Assembly (NCBI RefSeq): GCF_013116745.1
Contig: NZ_JABFOE010000020.1
Location: 1-48,980, forward strand
Source of the DNA: Arthrobacter sp. 260
Lineage (GTDB): Bacteria > Actinomycetota > Actinomycetes > Actinomycetales > Micrococcaceae
DNA length: 48,980 nucleotides
Direction of reading: 5' to 3'
The notes beneath the pieces are model-generated. The model was not told the origin of the DNA and made no database searches. It saw only the letters and a list, made by a program, of their open reading frames with translations. Made by a program: the position numbers and the translations under genes. Of this stretch, positions 8,217 to 16,510 are shown one piece after another (positions within the stretch are counted from its first letter, which is position 1; the number at the start of each line of letters is the position of its first letter).

Positions 8217-8246
8217 GAGTCATCACTTGTGAGGAGAGGCCGGGAG

Positions 8247-9044
8247 TTAGTTGGTGCGTGTCTTCCCGGAGCGGATGAAGGCAAGGACGCCAGCGATCAA
8301 ACCGACGAGACCAGCGATGAGTGCAATCCAGGTGACCGGCGACGTGGACGAGGCTGTCGAGGCCTGTTCTGTCGCGGCTGGCTCAACTTCGCCGGTGCCC
8401 GCAGATGATTCTTCCGTGGCTTCTTCGGTTGTTTCAGTCGATGGTGCACCGTGGCCGGCCCCTTCGGCCGTGGTGACGAACGACGGTGCTCCGTCGTCGG
8501 GTTCCACCCCAATTTCCTCGGTCGGCTGGTCCCAGTTGGAAACACTGCCGTCAGAGTAGGACTGGATCGTGGGCAGGTTGATGATGGTTCCTTCTTCTGG
8601 CAGGGCCCGAGCGGAGAGAGAAAAGTTCTGGTACTCCTCTGCCGACAGTGAGTGCTCCTCATCATCAGCGGTCCAGATTACCGAAAGCGGTGCCTCGGTG
8701 ATTTCCGCCCCCTCGATCATCACGGGTTCGGGGAGGTCGCCACGGACGATTTCAGCGGTCCAGCCTTCTACCGGCAATGCCCGCACCGAGGTAAAAGGGG
8801 TATCGGTAGGAAGCTGAACTTCGACTTTGTTGGTAAAAGCGGTCTCAGATTCACTCGGAACCCGGAACGTCAGCTGTGCGGACCCTCCTGCGCTGGTGGA
8901 ATCGGGAGTCACCGAAACGTGCGCGGATGCAGCACCCAATCCGAGGGCCATCAAGGCCGTGGTGGCGGCGAGAATGGCGGTTGTCTTCACTGCAGCGGGT
9001 GGAACACGAGTCGGCAGGATCGAAGCGATGTCGATGTGGTTCAT
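8247..9044 (-). CDS. YcnI-like DUF1775 copper-binding envelope protein
   Basis: The 265-aa protein has a signal sequence ending ASAHVSV, which leaves His42 at the mature N-terminus, the defining copper-binding residue of DUF1775 (YcnI). The domain contains VEGWTAEIVRG and YSDGSVSNWDQP, typical of the family. A Glu/Ala/Thr-rich linker and a C-terminal TM helix (VTWIALIAGLVGLIAGVLAFI) anchor it. AAAGG precedes the ATG by eight bases. YcnI binds Cu(II) and is usually encoded with CopC/CopD (YcnJ), as here. Confidence 0.9.
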   Translation of the reverse strand: MNHIDIASILPTRVPPAAVKTTAILAATTALMALGLGAASAHVSVTPDSTSAGGSAQLTFRVPSESETAFTNKVEVQLPTDTPFTSVRALPVEGWTAEIVRGDLPEPVMIEGAEITEAPLSVIWTADDEEHSLSAEEYQNFSLSARALPEEGTIINLPTIQSYSDGSVSNWDQPTEEIGVEPDDGAPSFVTTAEGAGHGAPSTETTEEATEESSAGTGEVEPAATEQASTASSTSPVTWIALIAGLVGLIAGVLAFIRSGKTRTN

Positions 9045-9160
9045 GAGGAATACCTTTCAACGGGCAGCTATGGCCAGGGAGGCGCAGCAGATGCAGCTGC
9101 TTGTTCAAGGGGGTGAAATTGGTGAAGGCGCGAGGACGCGTCTTCAGCCCATCCGACGGG

Positions 9161-9829
9161 TTAGAAACCAAGTGGGCATGGGACTATGCGTCCAGAGGTG
9201 CGTTGCAGGTCAACGGTTGGTGGCCCACGTCGTGAATGTGGGCTGGCGTTCCGCCAAGCATGCGTAATTAGCGGCGCGCGAGGTATTGCCCGCAGCGGCC
9301 GGACTGCTGAGGGCATCGTAGGTACCGGGTGGGGGAGCTGCGCTCTGGTCCACGCCTTGAGGTGCTCCAACGCTAGGTCCCCGCGAGCAATGACCGAAGC
9401 AGTCACGATGACCGCGACGACGTGGGCCATCATCATCGGTGAAAAGAACCCTGCCTGGACGAGCGGTAGTGACAAGCCAGCTGGTTCCGCCGCAGGGACG
9501 GAAGCGCAGTGCATTGCGAAGGACTCGACGTGATGAGAGTGCCCAGCCGTGATAGCGGGATCGCAGCTTCCTTTCCCAGGCAGAACCGCGAACGCGGCAT
9601 GTAGGAAAACCTGGCCCCCGCCCAACAGCCCGAGAAGGACCCTAAAGGACATCGGCCGGTAACTAACCGCCGCCACTGGAACGAGCGTAAGCGTCGCTAG
9701 GGCAACGAGAATGGGCCACTGAGGCAGGACACCGCCACCCATGACGTGAGCTCCGGCGGCCAAGGAAAAAATCACCGCAGAGATAAGAACTGTCCGGGGA
9801 AAGAACAGGGCGCTTCGACCACCGCTCAT
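9161..9829 (-). CDS. Unknown polytopic membrane protein of copper locus
   Basis: ATG at 9829 (AAGGA eight bases upstream) gives 222 aa with four hydrophobic segments and a His/Met-containing extracytoplasmic loop (AGHSHHVESFAMH, then FFSPMMMAHVV). A long basic, Pro-rich cytoplasmic tail follows. I do not recognise a named family, though similar His/Met-rich membrane proteins are encoded beside YcnI and CopC in actinobacteria. Metal handling is inferred from context and residues only. A short inverted element CTAC-C-GTAG lies upstream at about 9893-9901. Confidence 0.65.
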   Translation of the reverse strand: MSGGRSALFFPRTVLISAVIFSLAAGAHVMGGGVLPQWPILVALATLTLVPVAAVSYRPMSFRVLLGLLGGGQVFLHAAFAVLPGKGSCDPAITAGHSHHVESFAMHCASVPAAEPAGLSLPLVQAGFFSPMMMAHVVAVIVTASVIARGDLALEHLKAWTRAQLPHPVPTMPSAVRPLRAIPRAPLITHAWRNASPHSRRGPPTVDLQRTSGRIVPCPLGF

Positions 9830-9927
9830 CGTATGCGTCCTTCCTCTCACCCAGCCTGCACTTTGGTTTCCCTCCGGCCTAACAAATTAGTTCTACCGTA
9901 GTTCGCGTTGATTACTGCGTATCAAGT

Positions 9928-10533
9928 TCAGATGAAAACGGGCAAGAAACGGAAAAACACGGAAGCCGCGGTGACCAGCCAAAGGACGACAACAATAATC
10001 CAGGCCCAGTCGCGGAGGAAGCTGATCAGGTGGGCCGGCGCTTTGATCACACCGTGAACCATGTTACGGATCGTGAGCAAAATGAACAGGGGGATCATCG
10101 CTGCCCAGACGACCATGCAATAGAGACAAAGGATGCCGATGTCGAAAAGAGCCTGGCTCCAGAGCCACGTAACGAAGACGAATCCCAGGCTCACGCCTGC
10201 TTGCAGCCCGAGCCAATACCAGCGTCCCAGACGGGCACCGGAAAGGATGGCCAAGGCGGTGGTAATCACTACGGTGAAGGCAACGATGCCGATCAAAGGA
10301 TTAGGGAACCCGAACAGCGAAGACTGCCAGGTTCCGAAGACCCGACCACAAGAGACCAACGGATTAACGTCACAGCTGGTCACATGGGCGGGATCCTCGT
10401 AAAGCGCGAGACGTTCCAGCACAAGAATTCCGGAGGCGATCCACCCGACGACGCCGGTAACTAACAACACCACACCGAAGGGGCGGGTACGGGCGAAGGA
10501 AGTCATGTCGGGTTCAACCGTTCTTTGGGTCAT
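9928..10533 (-). CDS. Vitamin K epoxide reductase (VKOR) family protein
   Basis: The 201-aa protein has five predicted TM segments and all four VKOR cysteines: loop pair CDVNPLVSC (Cys54, Cys62) and active-site CLYC (Cys136, Cys139). Bacterial VKOR uses menaquinone to reoxidise DsbA-like proteins, replacing DsbB in actinobacteria. No thioredoxin domain is fused, so a partner such as the DsbA-like protein at 1524-2207 is expected. Its ATG overlaps the stop of ccdA by one base (TGATG), so it is the third gene of a tlpA-ccdA-vkor operon. Confidence 0.92.
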   Translation of the reverse strand: MTQRTVEPDMTSFARTRPFGVVLLVTGVVGWIASGILVLERLALYEDPAHVTSCDVNPLVSCGRVFGTWQSSLFGFPNPLIGIVAFTVVITTALAILSGARLGRWYWLGLQAGVSLGFVFVTWLWSQALFDIGILCLYCMVVWAAMIPLFILLTIRNMVHGVIKAPAHLISFLRDWAWIIVVVLWLVTAASVFFRFLPVFI

Positions 10534-11336
10534 CAGATAGGTAGCAGGACAGAGTTAGCGAACCAGTCCTGCAGCTGGGAAACCCACATCCCCCACACTC
10601 CAGAGACCATGAGTAGGCCCAGAAGGATCAGGATGGACCCCCCAACCCGCTGCAGGTTATGGCGGTGATCCCTAAAAAACGCCAGCGCACCCATGCCGCG
10701 GCGCGCACCCAGCGCGATGAGGAGGAACGGCACGCCGAGCCCAAGGCAATAAAAAAAGGTCAGCAGCGCGCCCTTAGCAGCTCCGGAGCCATCACTGAAG
10801 GCCAATAACTGCACAGCGGACAGGGTCGGCCCGATACACGGTGCCCAACCAAGCCCGAACGTGACCCCTAAGAGGGGCGCCCCCCAGAGCCCGGTCGGCA
10901 CCCTGGCATGAATCTTCGCGTCGCGTTGAAACCAGGACAATCCGCCAAGGAAGATCACACCCATCACAACGACAACCAAGCCAAGAACCTGGGTGATCCA
11001 GGCCTGTTCGGAGCTTTGCAGCCACGCCCCAAGTTGCCCAAAGACCGCACCAATAGCCATGAAGACCACGGAGAACCCCAGCACAAAAAGACCGATTCCC
11101 GCGAACATGCGCCCACGTTTCTGCTGTTCCAGGTCAACCCCAGTCAGCCCCGTCACGTAACCGAGGTATCCCGGGACCAAAGGTAAAACGCAGGGCGAGG
11201 CGAAGGACACCAGGCCCGCGAGGACGGCCACAGGCACCGCGAGCAGCAGAGAACCGGCGAGGACGGTTTCAGCGAACGGGTTGTTTACCGCCGCCGACAA
11301 CCCGGCAGGGACCACACCCGAAAAAATTAGGCTCAC
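10533..11336 (-). CDS. ccdA: CcdA/DsbD-like thiol-reductant transporter
   Basis: The 267-aa protein has six TM segments with the paired cysteine motifs SFASPCVLPLVPGY (Cys49) and GWAPCIGPTL (Cys167) of the CcdA/DsbD membrane domain. CcdA passes electrons from cytoplasmic thioredoxin to outside thioredoxin-like proteins for cytochrome c maturation or disulfide repair. GTG at 11334-11336 overlaps the tlpA-like stop by four bases (GTGA), indicating translational coupling. It sits between its likely electron acceptor (TlpA-like lipoprotein) and an oxidising VKOR, so oxidising and reducing thiol routes are encoded together. Confidence 0.93.
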   Translation of the reverse strand: MSLIFSGVVPAGLSAAVNNPFAETVLAGSLLLAVPVAVLAGLVSFASPCVLPLVPGYLGYVTGLTGVDLEQQKRGRMFAGIGLFVLGFSVVFMAIGAVFGQLGAWLQSSEQAWITQVLGLVVVVMGVIFLGGLSWFQRDAKIHARVPTGLWGAPLLGVTFGLGWAPCIGPTLSAVQLLAFSDGSGAAKGALLTFFYCLGLGVPFLLIALGARRGMGALAFFRDHRHNLQRVGGSILILLGLLMVSGVWGMWVSQLQDWFANSVLLPI

Positions 11337-11950
11337 TCTTCGGCCACCGCGTCACGGATCAACGCCTCGAGTGTGCTTTTCTCTGCCAGGCCGATGATGC
11401 GTCCAGCCACCCGTCCCTGCTTGTCCAGCACCAGGGTGCTGGGCACCGCCTGCGGCGGGACGTATTCGGTCATGGACAGCAGCATCCCGCCGTCTTTGTC
11501 ATCGAAGCTGGGATAGGTGATGCCGAAAGTTCGTTCGAAAGCTTCGGCAGTGGGCTTCTCGTCACGGATGTTCACGCCGAAGAATTGCACTCCTGCGTCC
11601 CGGTATTCCTCATGAAGGGCTTGGAGATCGGGGGCTTCTACCCGGCAGGGCGCACACGCGGCGTACCAGACGTTCAAAACGGTGACCTTTCCCTTCCAGT
11701 CCACCGCGTCAACGGTAGTGCCGTCATAGAGCGTGGCAACCAACTCCATCGGTTTCCCACGGGACTCGGGAGCGTATTCCGTGACCGAGCCATCGCCGGC
11801 GATGTAGTTCTTGTTATCTCCGGCGTCAGCCTGATCCGTGAGAGGATCACTCGCAGCGCAGCCGGAAAGGGCAACTGACACGACGAGAAGAACCGCCGCC
11901 ACGGTACGGGGGCCCAGGGGTGCCCGTCGGCGGGCGTTTGCGTGTATCAC
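11333..11950 (-). CDS. TlpA/ResA-like thioredoxin lipoprotein
   Basis: The 205-aa product has a lipoprotein signal (VALSGCAAS, lipid cysteine Cys31) and a thioredoxin-like fold with WYAACAPCRVEAP (Cys99, Cys102) and the cis-proline PPQAVPSTLV. It is a membrane-tethered disulfide reductase that probably receives electrons from CcdA. The start is GTG with AAAGG ten bases upstream. It is first in the operon with ccdA and the VKOR gene. A palindrome and an inverted repeat lie just upstream. Confidence 0.9.
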   Translation of the reverse strand: MIHANARRRAPLGPRTVAAVLLVVSVALSGCAASDPLTDQADAGDNKNYIAGDGSVTEYAPESRGKPMELVATLYDGTTVDAVDWKGKVTVLNVWYAACAPCRVEAPDLQALHEEYRDAGVQFFGVNIRDEKPTAEAFERTFGITYPSFDDKDGGMLLSMTEYVPPQAVPSTLVLDKQGRVAGRIIGLAEKSTLEALIRDAVAEE

Positions 11951-11967
11951 GGTGGTCTACCTTTCGC

Positions 11968-12003
11968 GGTCATGATGACCCAACTATTCTACAAGCCGTA
12001 GAA
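11968..12003 (-). promoter_or_regulatory. Putative operator region of tlpA-ccdA-vkor operon
   Basis: GGTCAT-G-ATGACC (11968-11980) is a 13-bp palindrome 18 bases upstream of the start codon, and TTCTAC-AAGCC-GTAGAA (11987-12003) is an inverted repeat that overlaps a possible TAGAAT box on the minus strand. A related CTAC-C-GTAG lies upstream of the membrane-protein gene at 9829. Binding protein unknown. Confidence 0.4.
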
Positions 12004-12073
12004 ACACTGGGGTACGCCGGTGAAGTCGTAGTGTGAACAGTCTCAGCAGCAGAAGTAACCGGTACGCCGGGCA

Positions 12074-12115
12074 GTCACTGTCACTGTCACCGTCACTGTC
12101 ACCGTCACTGTCACG
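12074..12115. repeat. Hexanucleotide tandem repeat GTCACY x 7
   Basis: Seven consecutive units of GTCACT, GTCACC or GTCACG lie directly downstream of lspA. The repeat is in non-coding sequence between lspA and the tlpA operon; in one minus-strand frame it would spell repeated Thr-Val, but no start supports a gene. A 10-bp direct repeat GGTACGCCGG flanks it at 12011 and 12061. Confidence 0.75.
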
Positions 12116-12128
12116 GTCTTTGTCTTGA

Positions 12129-12662
12129 TCAGGGTTTCGGTTTTTTGGGGCTTTTTATCAGCACCGATATGGCCACAGTTGCTGCACCGAGGGTGATGAA
12201 AACGTCTGCGAGGTTGAACGTGGGGAACCAACCGGTGTGGAGATAATCGACGACTCCGGCCCCATCAGCCCTATCGACAAGGTTCCCTAGAGCACCACCG
12301 AGAACAACCATCAGACCGATTAGGTAGAGGCGGGGACGGTGAGCGGACGCCTCATGCAACAAATATCCGGCCAGGAACGCGGTAATGATGCCGGTAATGA
12401 CCACGATCACCCAGGGTGGGAAGGCATCTCCCATTCCGAAGGCAACCCCGGTGTTATAGCCCAACCGGATATTGATGATTCCGAAGTCAATGATCTGCCC
12501 GTCGGCAAGCCGGTTTTCCACCAGAGCCTTTATCAAAAGGTCTGCCGCGGCGAGGACGGCAGCGACCCCTAGCCAGAGAAAACGTTGGGAATGTCCCCTG
12601 GTTGGCCGGGTCTGTGGTGATCCAAGGTTGGGCCCGGACTCGGGTGCTGGTTCAGGGTTCAT
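12129..12662 (-). CDS. lspA: Lipoprotein signal peptidase II
   Basis: The 177-aa four-TM protein has the conserved LspA motifs: ADLLIK, YNTGVAFG, GNLVDRA, VVDYLHTGWFPTFNLADVFI. The catalytic aspartates are Asp139 and Asp153. LspA cleaves the signal peptide of lipid-modified prolipoproteins. It overlaps cadA by four bases (ATGA), forming an arsR-cadA-lspA operon. lspA beside metal ATPases is a recurring arrangement on metal-resistance elements. Here it may process the nearby lipoproteins (TlpA-like, DUF305, BNR-like, FMN-binding). Confidence 0.93.
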   Translation of the reverse strand: MNPEPAPESGPNLGSPQTRPTRGHSQRFLWLGVAAVLAAADLLIKALVENRLADGQIIDFGIINIRLGYNTGVAFGMGDAFPPWVIVVITGIITAFLAGYLLHEASAHRPRLYLIGLMVVLGGALGNLVDRADGAGVVDYLHTGWFPTFNLADVFITLGAATVAISVLIKSPKKPKP

Positions 12663-14620
12663 GCGTTGACGCTCGCGGTAATGGGGGACGGTACGCCCTG
12701 ACGGGCTGTGAGTGATTTTCGGATCTTCCCTGCGCGGACACCGTTGCCGATGACCAGCACTTCAGCTAGTTCGTGAATGAGCACGACGGCGGCGAGCCCG
12801 AGCACACCAAACAGGGCCAGTGGGATTAACACAATGATCAGAAGGAGCGACATTCCGACGTTCTGAAGCATGATGCGCCGTGTCCGGCGGGCGTGATCGA
12901 GGACTTTGGGCAGGTGGTTGAGATCTTCACCCATGAGGGCGATGTCTGCTGTCTCGATGGCCACATCCGTTCCCATGGCGCCCATCGCGATCCCAATGTC
13001 GGCCGTGGCCAGGGCTGGGGCGTCGTTGACGCCGTCCCCGACCATGGCCACCGGCTGATGTTCTTGGAGGTCACGGATAATCCGGGCCTTGTCCTCCGGG
13101 CGCAAATCGGCGTGGACCACGGTGATGCCTGCTTCGGTAGCCAACGCGTTCGCGGTGACCGGGTTATCCCCGGTCAGCATCGCCACCCGGTATCCGCCGT
13201 TGGTGAGCCGTGTGATGACTTCCCGGGCCTCGGGGCGCAGTTCATCGCGGACCGCCACGGCCCCAATAACGGCCCCATTCTCTTCGATGAGCACCGCGGT
13301 CGCACCGGATTGCTGCATCCGTTCGACCTTGAAGCGCAGCGTCCCGGGGTTGATCCACCCTGGCCGGCCAAGGCGGACAGGCAACCCGTTCAGCGTGCCT
13401 TCCACCCCAGCCCCTGGCACAGAACTGACATCGGTTGCTTCCAAGGGTGTGCCAGCGGCGGTGAGGATGGCCCGGGCGAGGGGGTGTTCACTGCGAGCCT
13501 CCAAGGCAGCAGCCACAGCAAGAACATGACCCTCCCCTCCGGGTGTGATGGCGGCGATCTCGACAACCACGGGGTCGTTCCGGGTCAAGGTGCCGGTCTT
13601 ATCCAACGCGATGGTCCGGATTTTGCCCAGCGTTTCCACCGCGGCTCCACCCTTGATGAGCACCCCGATCCTACTGGCGGCCCCTACAGAGGCGACGACA
13701 GTGACCGGCACCGAAATTGCCAGGGCACACGGAGACGCAGCAACCAAAACGACAAGAGCCCGTTCAATCCACAACAGAGGCTCCCCAACAATGAATCCGA
13801 AGACGACGATCAGGACCGCGGCGATCAAAATCCCTGGTACCAGCTTCCCGGCTATAGCGTCAGCCAAGCGCTGCCCGGTGCCCTTACGGGATTGTTCAGC
13901 CTCGACAATGTGCACAATCCGGGCTAAAGAATTGTTCTCCGCCGTGCTGATGACGTCGACTTCCAGAGGCCCTGAGCCATTAATCGACCCGGCGAATACC
14001 TCATCGCCCGGTCCTGCTTCGACGGGTACCGATTCACCGGTCAGCGCGGACGTATCCAGGGTGGTGCGCCCGGCACGGATAATCCCATCGGTAGCGACCC
14101 GTTCACCTGGGCGCACCACCATTCGGTCCCCTGGCACCAGCTCCGCCGGGGCTACGGTAGCCTCGACACCGTTGCGTAAAATCCGTGCCTCATCAGGGGC
14201 AAGATCCAACAGCGCTCGAAGCCCGCGCCGGGTCTTGGCCAAAGAGTACTCCTCCAACCCCTCAGCAATCGCATACAGGAACGCCAAAGCGGCAGCTTCG
14301 CTCAGCTGCCCTAACAGCAAAGCGCCCACAGCCGCGATCGTCATCAGCGTCCCCACACCGATCCTGCCCTTGGCCAGTCGGCGAAGAGTAGACGGAATGA
14401 AGGTCCAACCGGCCAGCAGCAAAGCTGCCGTCTCCAAGGTAGTTGAAATCCATTCCTGGGCCCCGCTCATCCCGACAACCCAGCCGGCTAGCAGCAGGAC
14501 TCCGGCTGCTAGCGCCAAACGGATCTCGGTGACTTGCCAGAATGTCTCCGGCTCTCGCTCGTCCACCCCTTCGCTAGTCTTTTGGGGTGTGTCGTCCGGG
14601 CCGCAGCATGCATCACTCAT
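12659..14620 (-). CDS. cadA: P1B-type metal ATPase (CadA/CtpG-like, Cd/Pb/Zn/Co export)
   Basis: The 653-aa ATPase has TGES (194-197), SPC in the transport site (Ser296-Cys298), DKTGT (phosphorylated Asp340), SEHPLAR and GDGVND. The last TM pair contains HELAEVLVIGNGVRAG, seen in CadA/CtpG exporters of divalent soft metals. There is no N-terminal HMA domain; instead a short DACCGPDD tail offers two cysteines. It is translationally coupled to the upstream ArsR sensor (ATGA overlap, 14617-14620) and the downstream lspA. Likely substrates are Cd, Pb or Zn, judged by family and sensor. Confidence 0.93.
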   Translation of the reverse strand: MSDACCGPDDTPQKTSEGVDEREPETFWQVTEIRLALAAGVLLLAGWVVGMSGAQEWISTTLETAALLLAGWTFIPSTLRRLAKGRIGVGTLMTIAAVGALLLGQLSEAAALAFLYAIAEGLEEYSLAKTRRGLRALLDLAPDEARILRNGVEATVAPAELVPGDRMVVRPGERVATDGIIRAGRTTLDTSALTGESVPVEAGPGDEVFAGSINGSGPLEVDVISTAENNSLARIVHIVEAEQSRKGTGQRLADAIAGKLVPGILIAAVLIVVFGFIVGEPLLWIERALVVLVAASPCALAISVPVTVVASVGAASRIGVLIKGGAAVETLGKIRTIALDKTGTLTRNDPVVVEIAAITPGGEGHVLAVAAALEARSEHPLARAILTAAGTPLEATDVSSVPGAGVEGTLNGLPVRLGRPGWINPGTLRFKVERMQQSGATAVLIEENGAVIGAVAVRDELRPEAREVITRLTNGGYRVAMLTGDNPVTANALATEAGITVVHADLRPEDKARIIRDLQEHQPVAMVGDGVNDAPALATADIGIAMGAMGTDVAIETADIALMGEDLNHLPKVLDHARRTRRIMLQNVGMSLLLIIVLIPLALFGVLGLAAVVLIHELAEVLVIGNGVRAGKIRKSLTARQGVPSPITASVNA

Positions 14621-15009
14621 CGCACGTCCTCCAGCGCCCTCACGTGGTGGGTTGATTCATTTCCGTTTCCGTAAACCGGGCACAGACTTACCGCATTACC
14701 CGTTGCGGCCAACAGGATCTCGGCCTGGGACAGTAGATCCATCAGTTCAGGCTGGGCCAGCGAGTAATAGACGCTTCTGCCTTCGACGCGTCCCGCGACT
14801 AAACCACAGTCCCGCAAACACGCCACATGCGCCGAAACAGTGGACTGGGCCATGCCAAGCTCGCCGGTGAGGTCGCTGACTCGAACTTCACCGGCAGCCA
14901 TGGACTTCACAATGGCAAGCCGCGTCGGATCACTTAGCGAGTGAAACAACGCTACTGCAGGATCCAGCCGCCCACCTTTAGTAGTTCTACAACCATTATT
15001 CATCGTCAT
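14617..15009 (-). CDS. ArsR family metal sensor (CadC/CmtR-like)
   Basis: The 130-aa winged-helix repressor carries four candidate ligand cysteines: Cys7 in the N-terminal arm (as in CadC), Cys64 and Cys68 in HVACLRDCGLV (as in CmtR), and Cys110 near the C-terminus. It should sense Cd/Pb and repress its own arsR-cadA-lspA operon. The ATG lies at the centre of a 20-bp perfect palindrome, and TATCAT sits six bases upstream, so the mRNA is probably leaderless. An alternative start two codons later (Met3) is possible. Confidence 0.88.
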   Translation of the reverse strand: MTMNNGCRTTKGGRLDPAVALFHSLSDPTRLAIVKSMAAGEVRVSDLTGELGMAQSTVSAHVACLRDCGLVAGRVEGRSVYYSLAQPELMDLLSQAEILLAATGNAVSLCPVYGNGNESTHHVRALEDVR

Positions 15010-15019
15010 ATGACGATGA
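15000..15019 (-). promoter_or_regulatory. 20-bp perfect palindrome over the arsR start codon
   Basis: TCATCGTCATATGACGATGA is its own reverse complement, and its centre falls on the ATG of the ArsR gene. A TATCAT -10 box overlaps its upstream arm (15016-15021 on the minus strand), so a repressor here would block RNA polymerase and cover the leaderless start. It is the obvious operator candidate for the arsR-cadA-lspA operon. Confidence 0.7.
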
Positions 15020-15146
15020 TAGCCCCAGATGGGGATTTATCTCCACAGATGGAATCAGCTTCGTTACTGTTTTCATGTAGCTTCTGTGTAGTTTTCGGTG
15101 TAGTTGAGAGGTAGCCTTTCATCATCACTTATTTTAGGGAGCTGCC

Positions 15147-15530
15147 ATGTCCATCGATACGACCGTAGGTACCGCCGCTGTCCGTACCAATGAACTAGGT
15201 ATACGAGAGATCGTTCGCCGACTCAACAACGGCATAGGGCCAACCTTGGTCGCAGGGCTGACTGGCAGCAGAGATCGTCGTATTTCGCATAAGTGGGCAA
15301 AAGACGATGGGCCCGAGCCGAACCAAGCTGCCGTTCGCCGGCTCATGTCAGCAATCCGGCTCTGGACCGAGCTTTCTGACGCACACGGGGAGCACATAAC
15401 CCGACTTTGGTTCATCGGTTCGAACCCTTGGTTGGATGAGGATTCACCCGTTGAGGCGATTATGGAAGATCGCTTTAAGGAGGTTCGCGTAGCAGCTAAT
15501 GCCATGCTTACCGGGAGTTTTTCGGGTTGA
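15147..15530 (+). CDS. Xre/ParS-type antitoxin of RES toxin
   Basis: The 127-aa protein has an N-terminal helical DNA-binding region (GLTGSRDRRISHKWAKDD) and a C-terminal toxin-binding part with WFIGSNPWLDEDSPVEAI, typical of antitoxins paired with RES-domain toxins. GGGAG lies five bases before the ATG. The stop overlaps the start of the RES gene by four bases (TTGA), as expected for a toxin-antitoxin operon. It neutralises the downstream toxin and probably represses the operon. Confidence 0.85.
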   Translation: MSIDTTVGTAAVRTNELGIREIVRRLNNGIGPTLVAGLTGSRDRRISHKWAKDDGPEPNQAAVRRLMSAIRLWTELSDAHGEHITRLWFIGSNPWLDEDSPVEAIMEDRFKEVRVAANAMLTGSFSG

Positions 15531-16291
15531 GTCCTCGTATCTGCGGGACCACGGGTCTGGCGTTGGTCCCTGGCCCGGTCTCTGGATACCGAATCGCCAC
15601 CGCCACCTATGGTGCGCTCAATCCTGAACTGCGACATGACGGGGAGTCTCGTGATGATTGGAGTCGCTGGGACACACCTGGTCGCACCTTATACATTGCG
15701 GACACTCCCGAAACCGCGTTTCGAGAGTGTTTGGCGTGGGCACGTATGAGGCCCAGCCATAAGAAAAGACTGGAAAAGCTGGCTGCGCTCTGGGCCATCA
15801 CTCCGGAGGAAGTGATGGAAGAGATTCAGGCCGACTTCGATCGACTAGGTCACATGCAGCCGGGGCACCTGGCTTTTTCTTGGCGGAACGAGCGGCTCAA
15901 ACATGTGATCGATATTCCCGAGGAGACGGGGATGTGGGTAGATATGGAAGATCAGGCCACTTTGGATGCACTGTCATTAGGGCCGGCTGTCGATGTCCAG
16001 GTCTTTACTGGACTCGAGGAAGTCGACAGGGCTGCTGCATTCTCGAACGATCGAAATGTAACGACGCGCCTTGCCGAGTGGTTACGCGGCCTTACCTTGG
16101 ATGACGGCAGCGAACTGGCGGGAGTTAGATTCAAGTCCAGAGTAGGCAATGGAACCTGCTGGGCATACTGGATGCGACGAACTGACCTGGGTTTGACGGA
16201 GCTTGCGGAAGCGACAGTAGGAGAGGAAATTTCACTTACCGACCCTGCAATGGCCGCCGTGACAAAAGCATGGGAAATCCGCGCGTGGTGA
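15527..16291 (+). CDS. RES-domain toxin (NAD-targeting)
   Basis: This 254-aa protein shows the RES pattern: YRIATATYGALNP with Arg, then WDTPGRTLYIADTPETAFRECLA with the Tyr and Glu expected for the NAD-binding, ADP-ribosyltransferase-like fold. RES toxins such as MbcT degrade NAD and stop growth. It starts at TTG inside the antitoxin stop. At 254 aa it is longer than the smallest RES toxins but normal for actinobacterial members. The pair probably stabilises the element or acts in phage defence. Confidence 0.85.
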   Translation: MSPRICGTTGLALVPGPVSGYRIATATYGALNPELRHDGESRDDWSRWDTPGRTLYIADTPETAFRECLAWARMRPSHKKRLEKLAALWAITPEEVMEEIQADFDRLGHMQPGHLAFSWRNERLKHVIDIPEETGMWVDMEDQATLDALSLGPAVDVQVFTGLEEVDRAAAFSNDRNVTTRLAEWLRGLTLDDGSELAGVRFKSRVGNGTCWAYWMRRTDLGLTELAEATVGEEISLTDPAMAAVTKAWEIRAW

Positions 16292-16510
16292 GATCAGACA
16301 AGGGCTCAGGATCCGCTTCGGAAGGCCCGCAGAATCTTAGCCCTCTAACGAATGGTGGTACTGGAGAAAATACCTTCTGCCGTGACAAAGGAATTGTGTG
16401 GTGTGCACTCATACGCAACAGATCGGGAATCTATGAGGATGCTCGACGTTCCGCGGACGACAGAACAGGGTGCTAACAGCGTTTGGCGGGAGTAGGACTC
16501 TCGCTGGTCT

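Noticed and set aside
12074..12115. GTCACY repeat as a CRISPR or coding repeat
   Set aside because: Unit is six bases, no spacers, and no supported start in the Thr-Val frame.
12893..14870. Long plus-strand open frames opposite cadA
   Set aside because: They are antisense shadows of a high-GC gene with no ribosome-binding sites and no family-like sequence.
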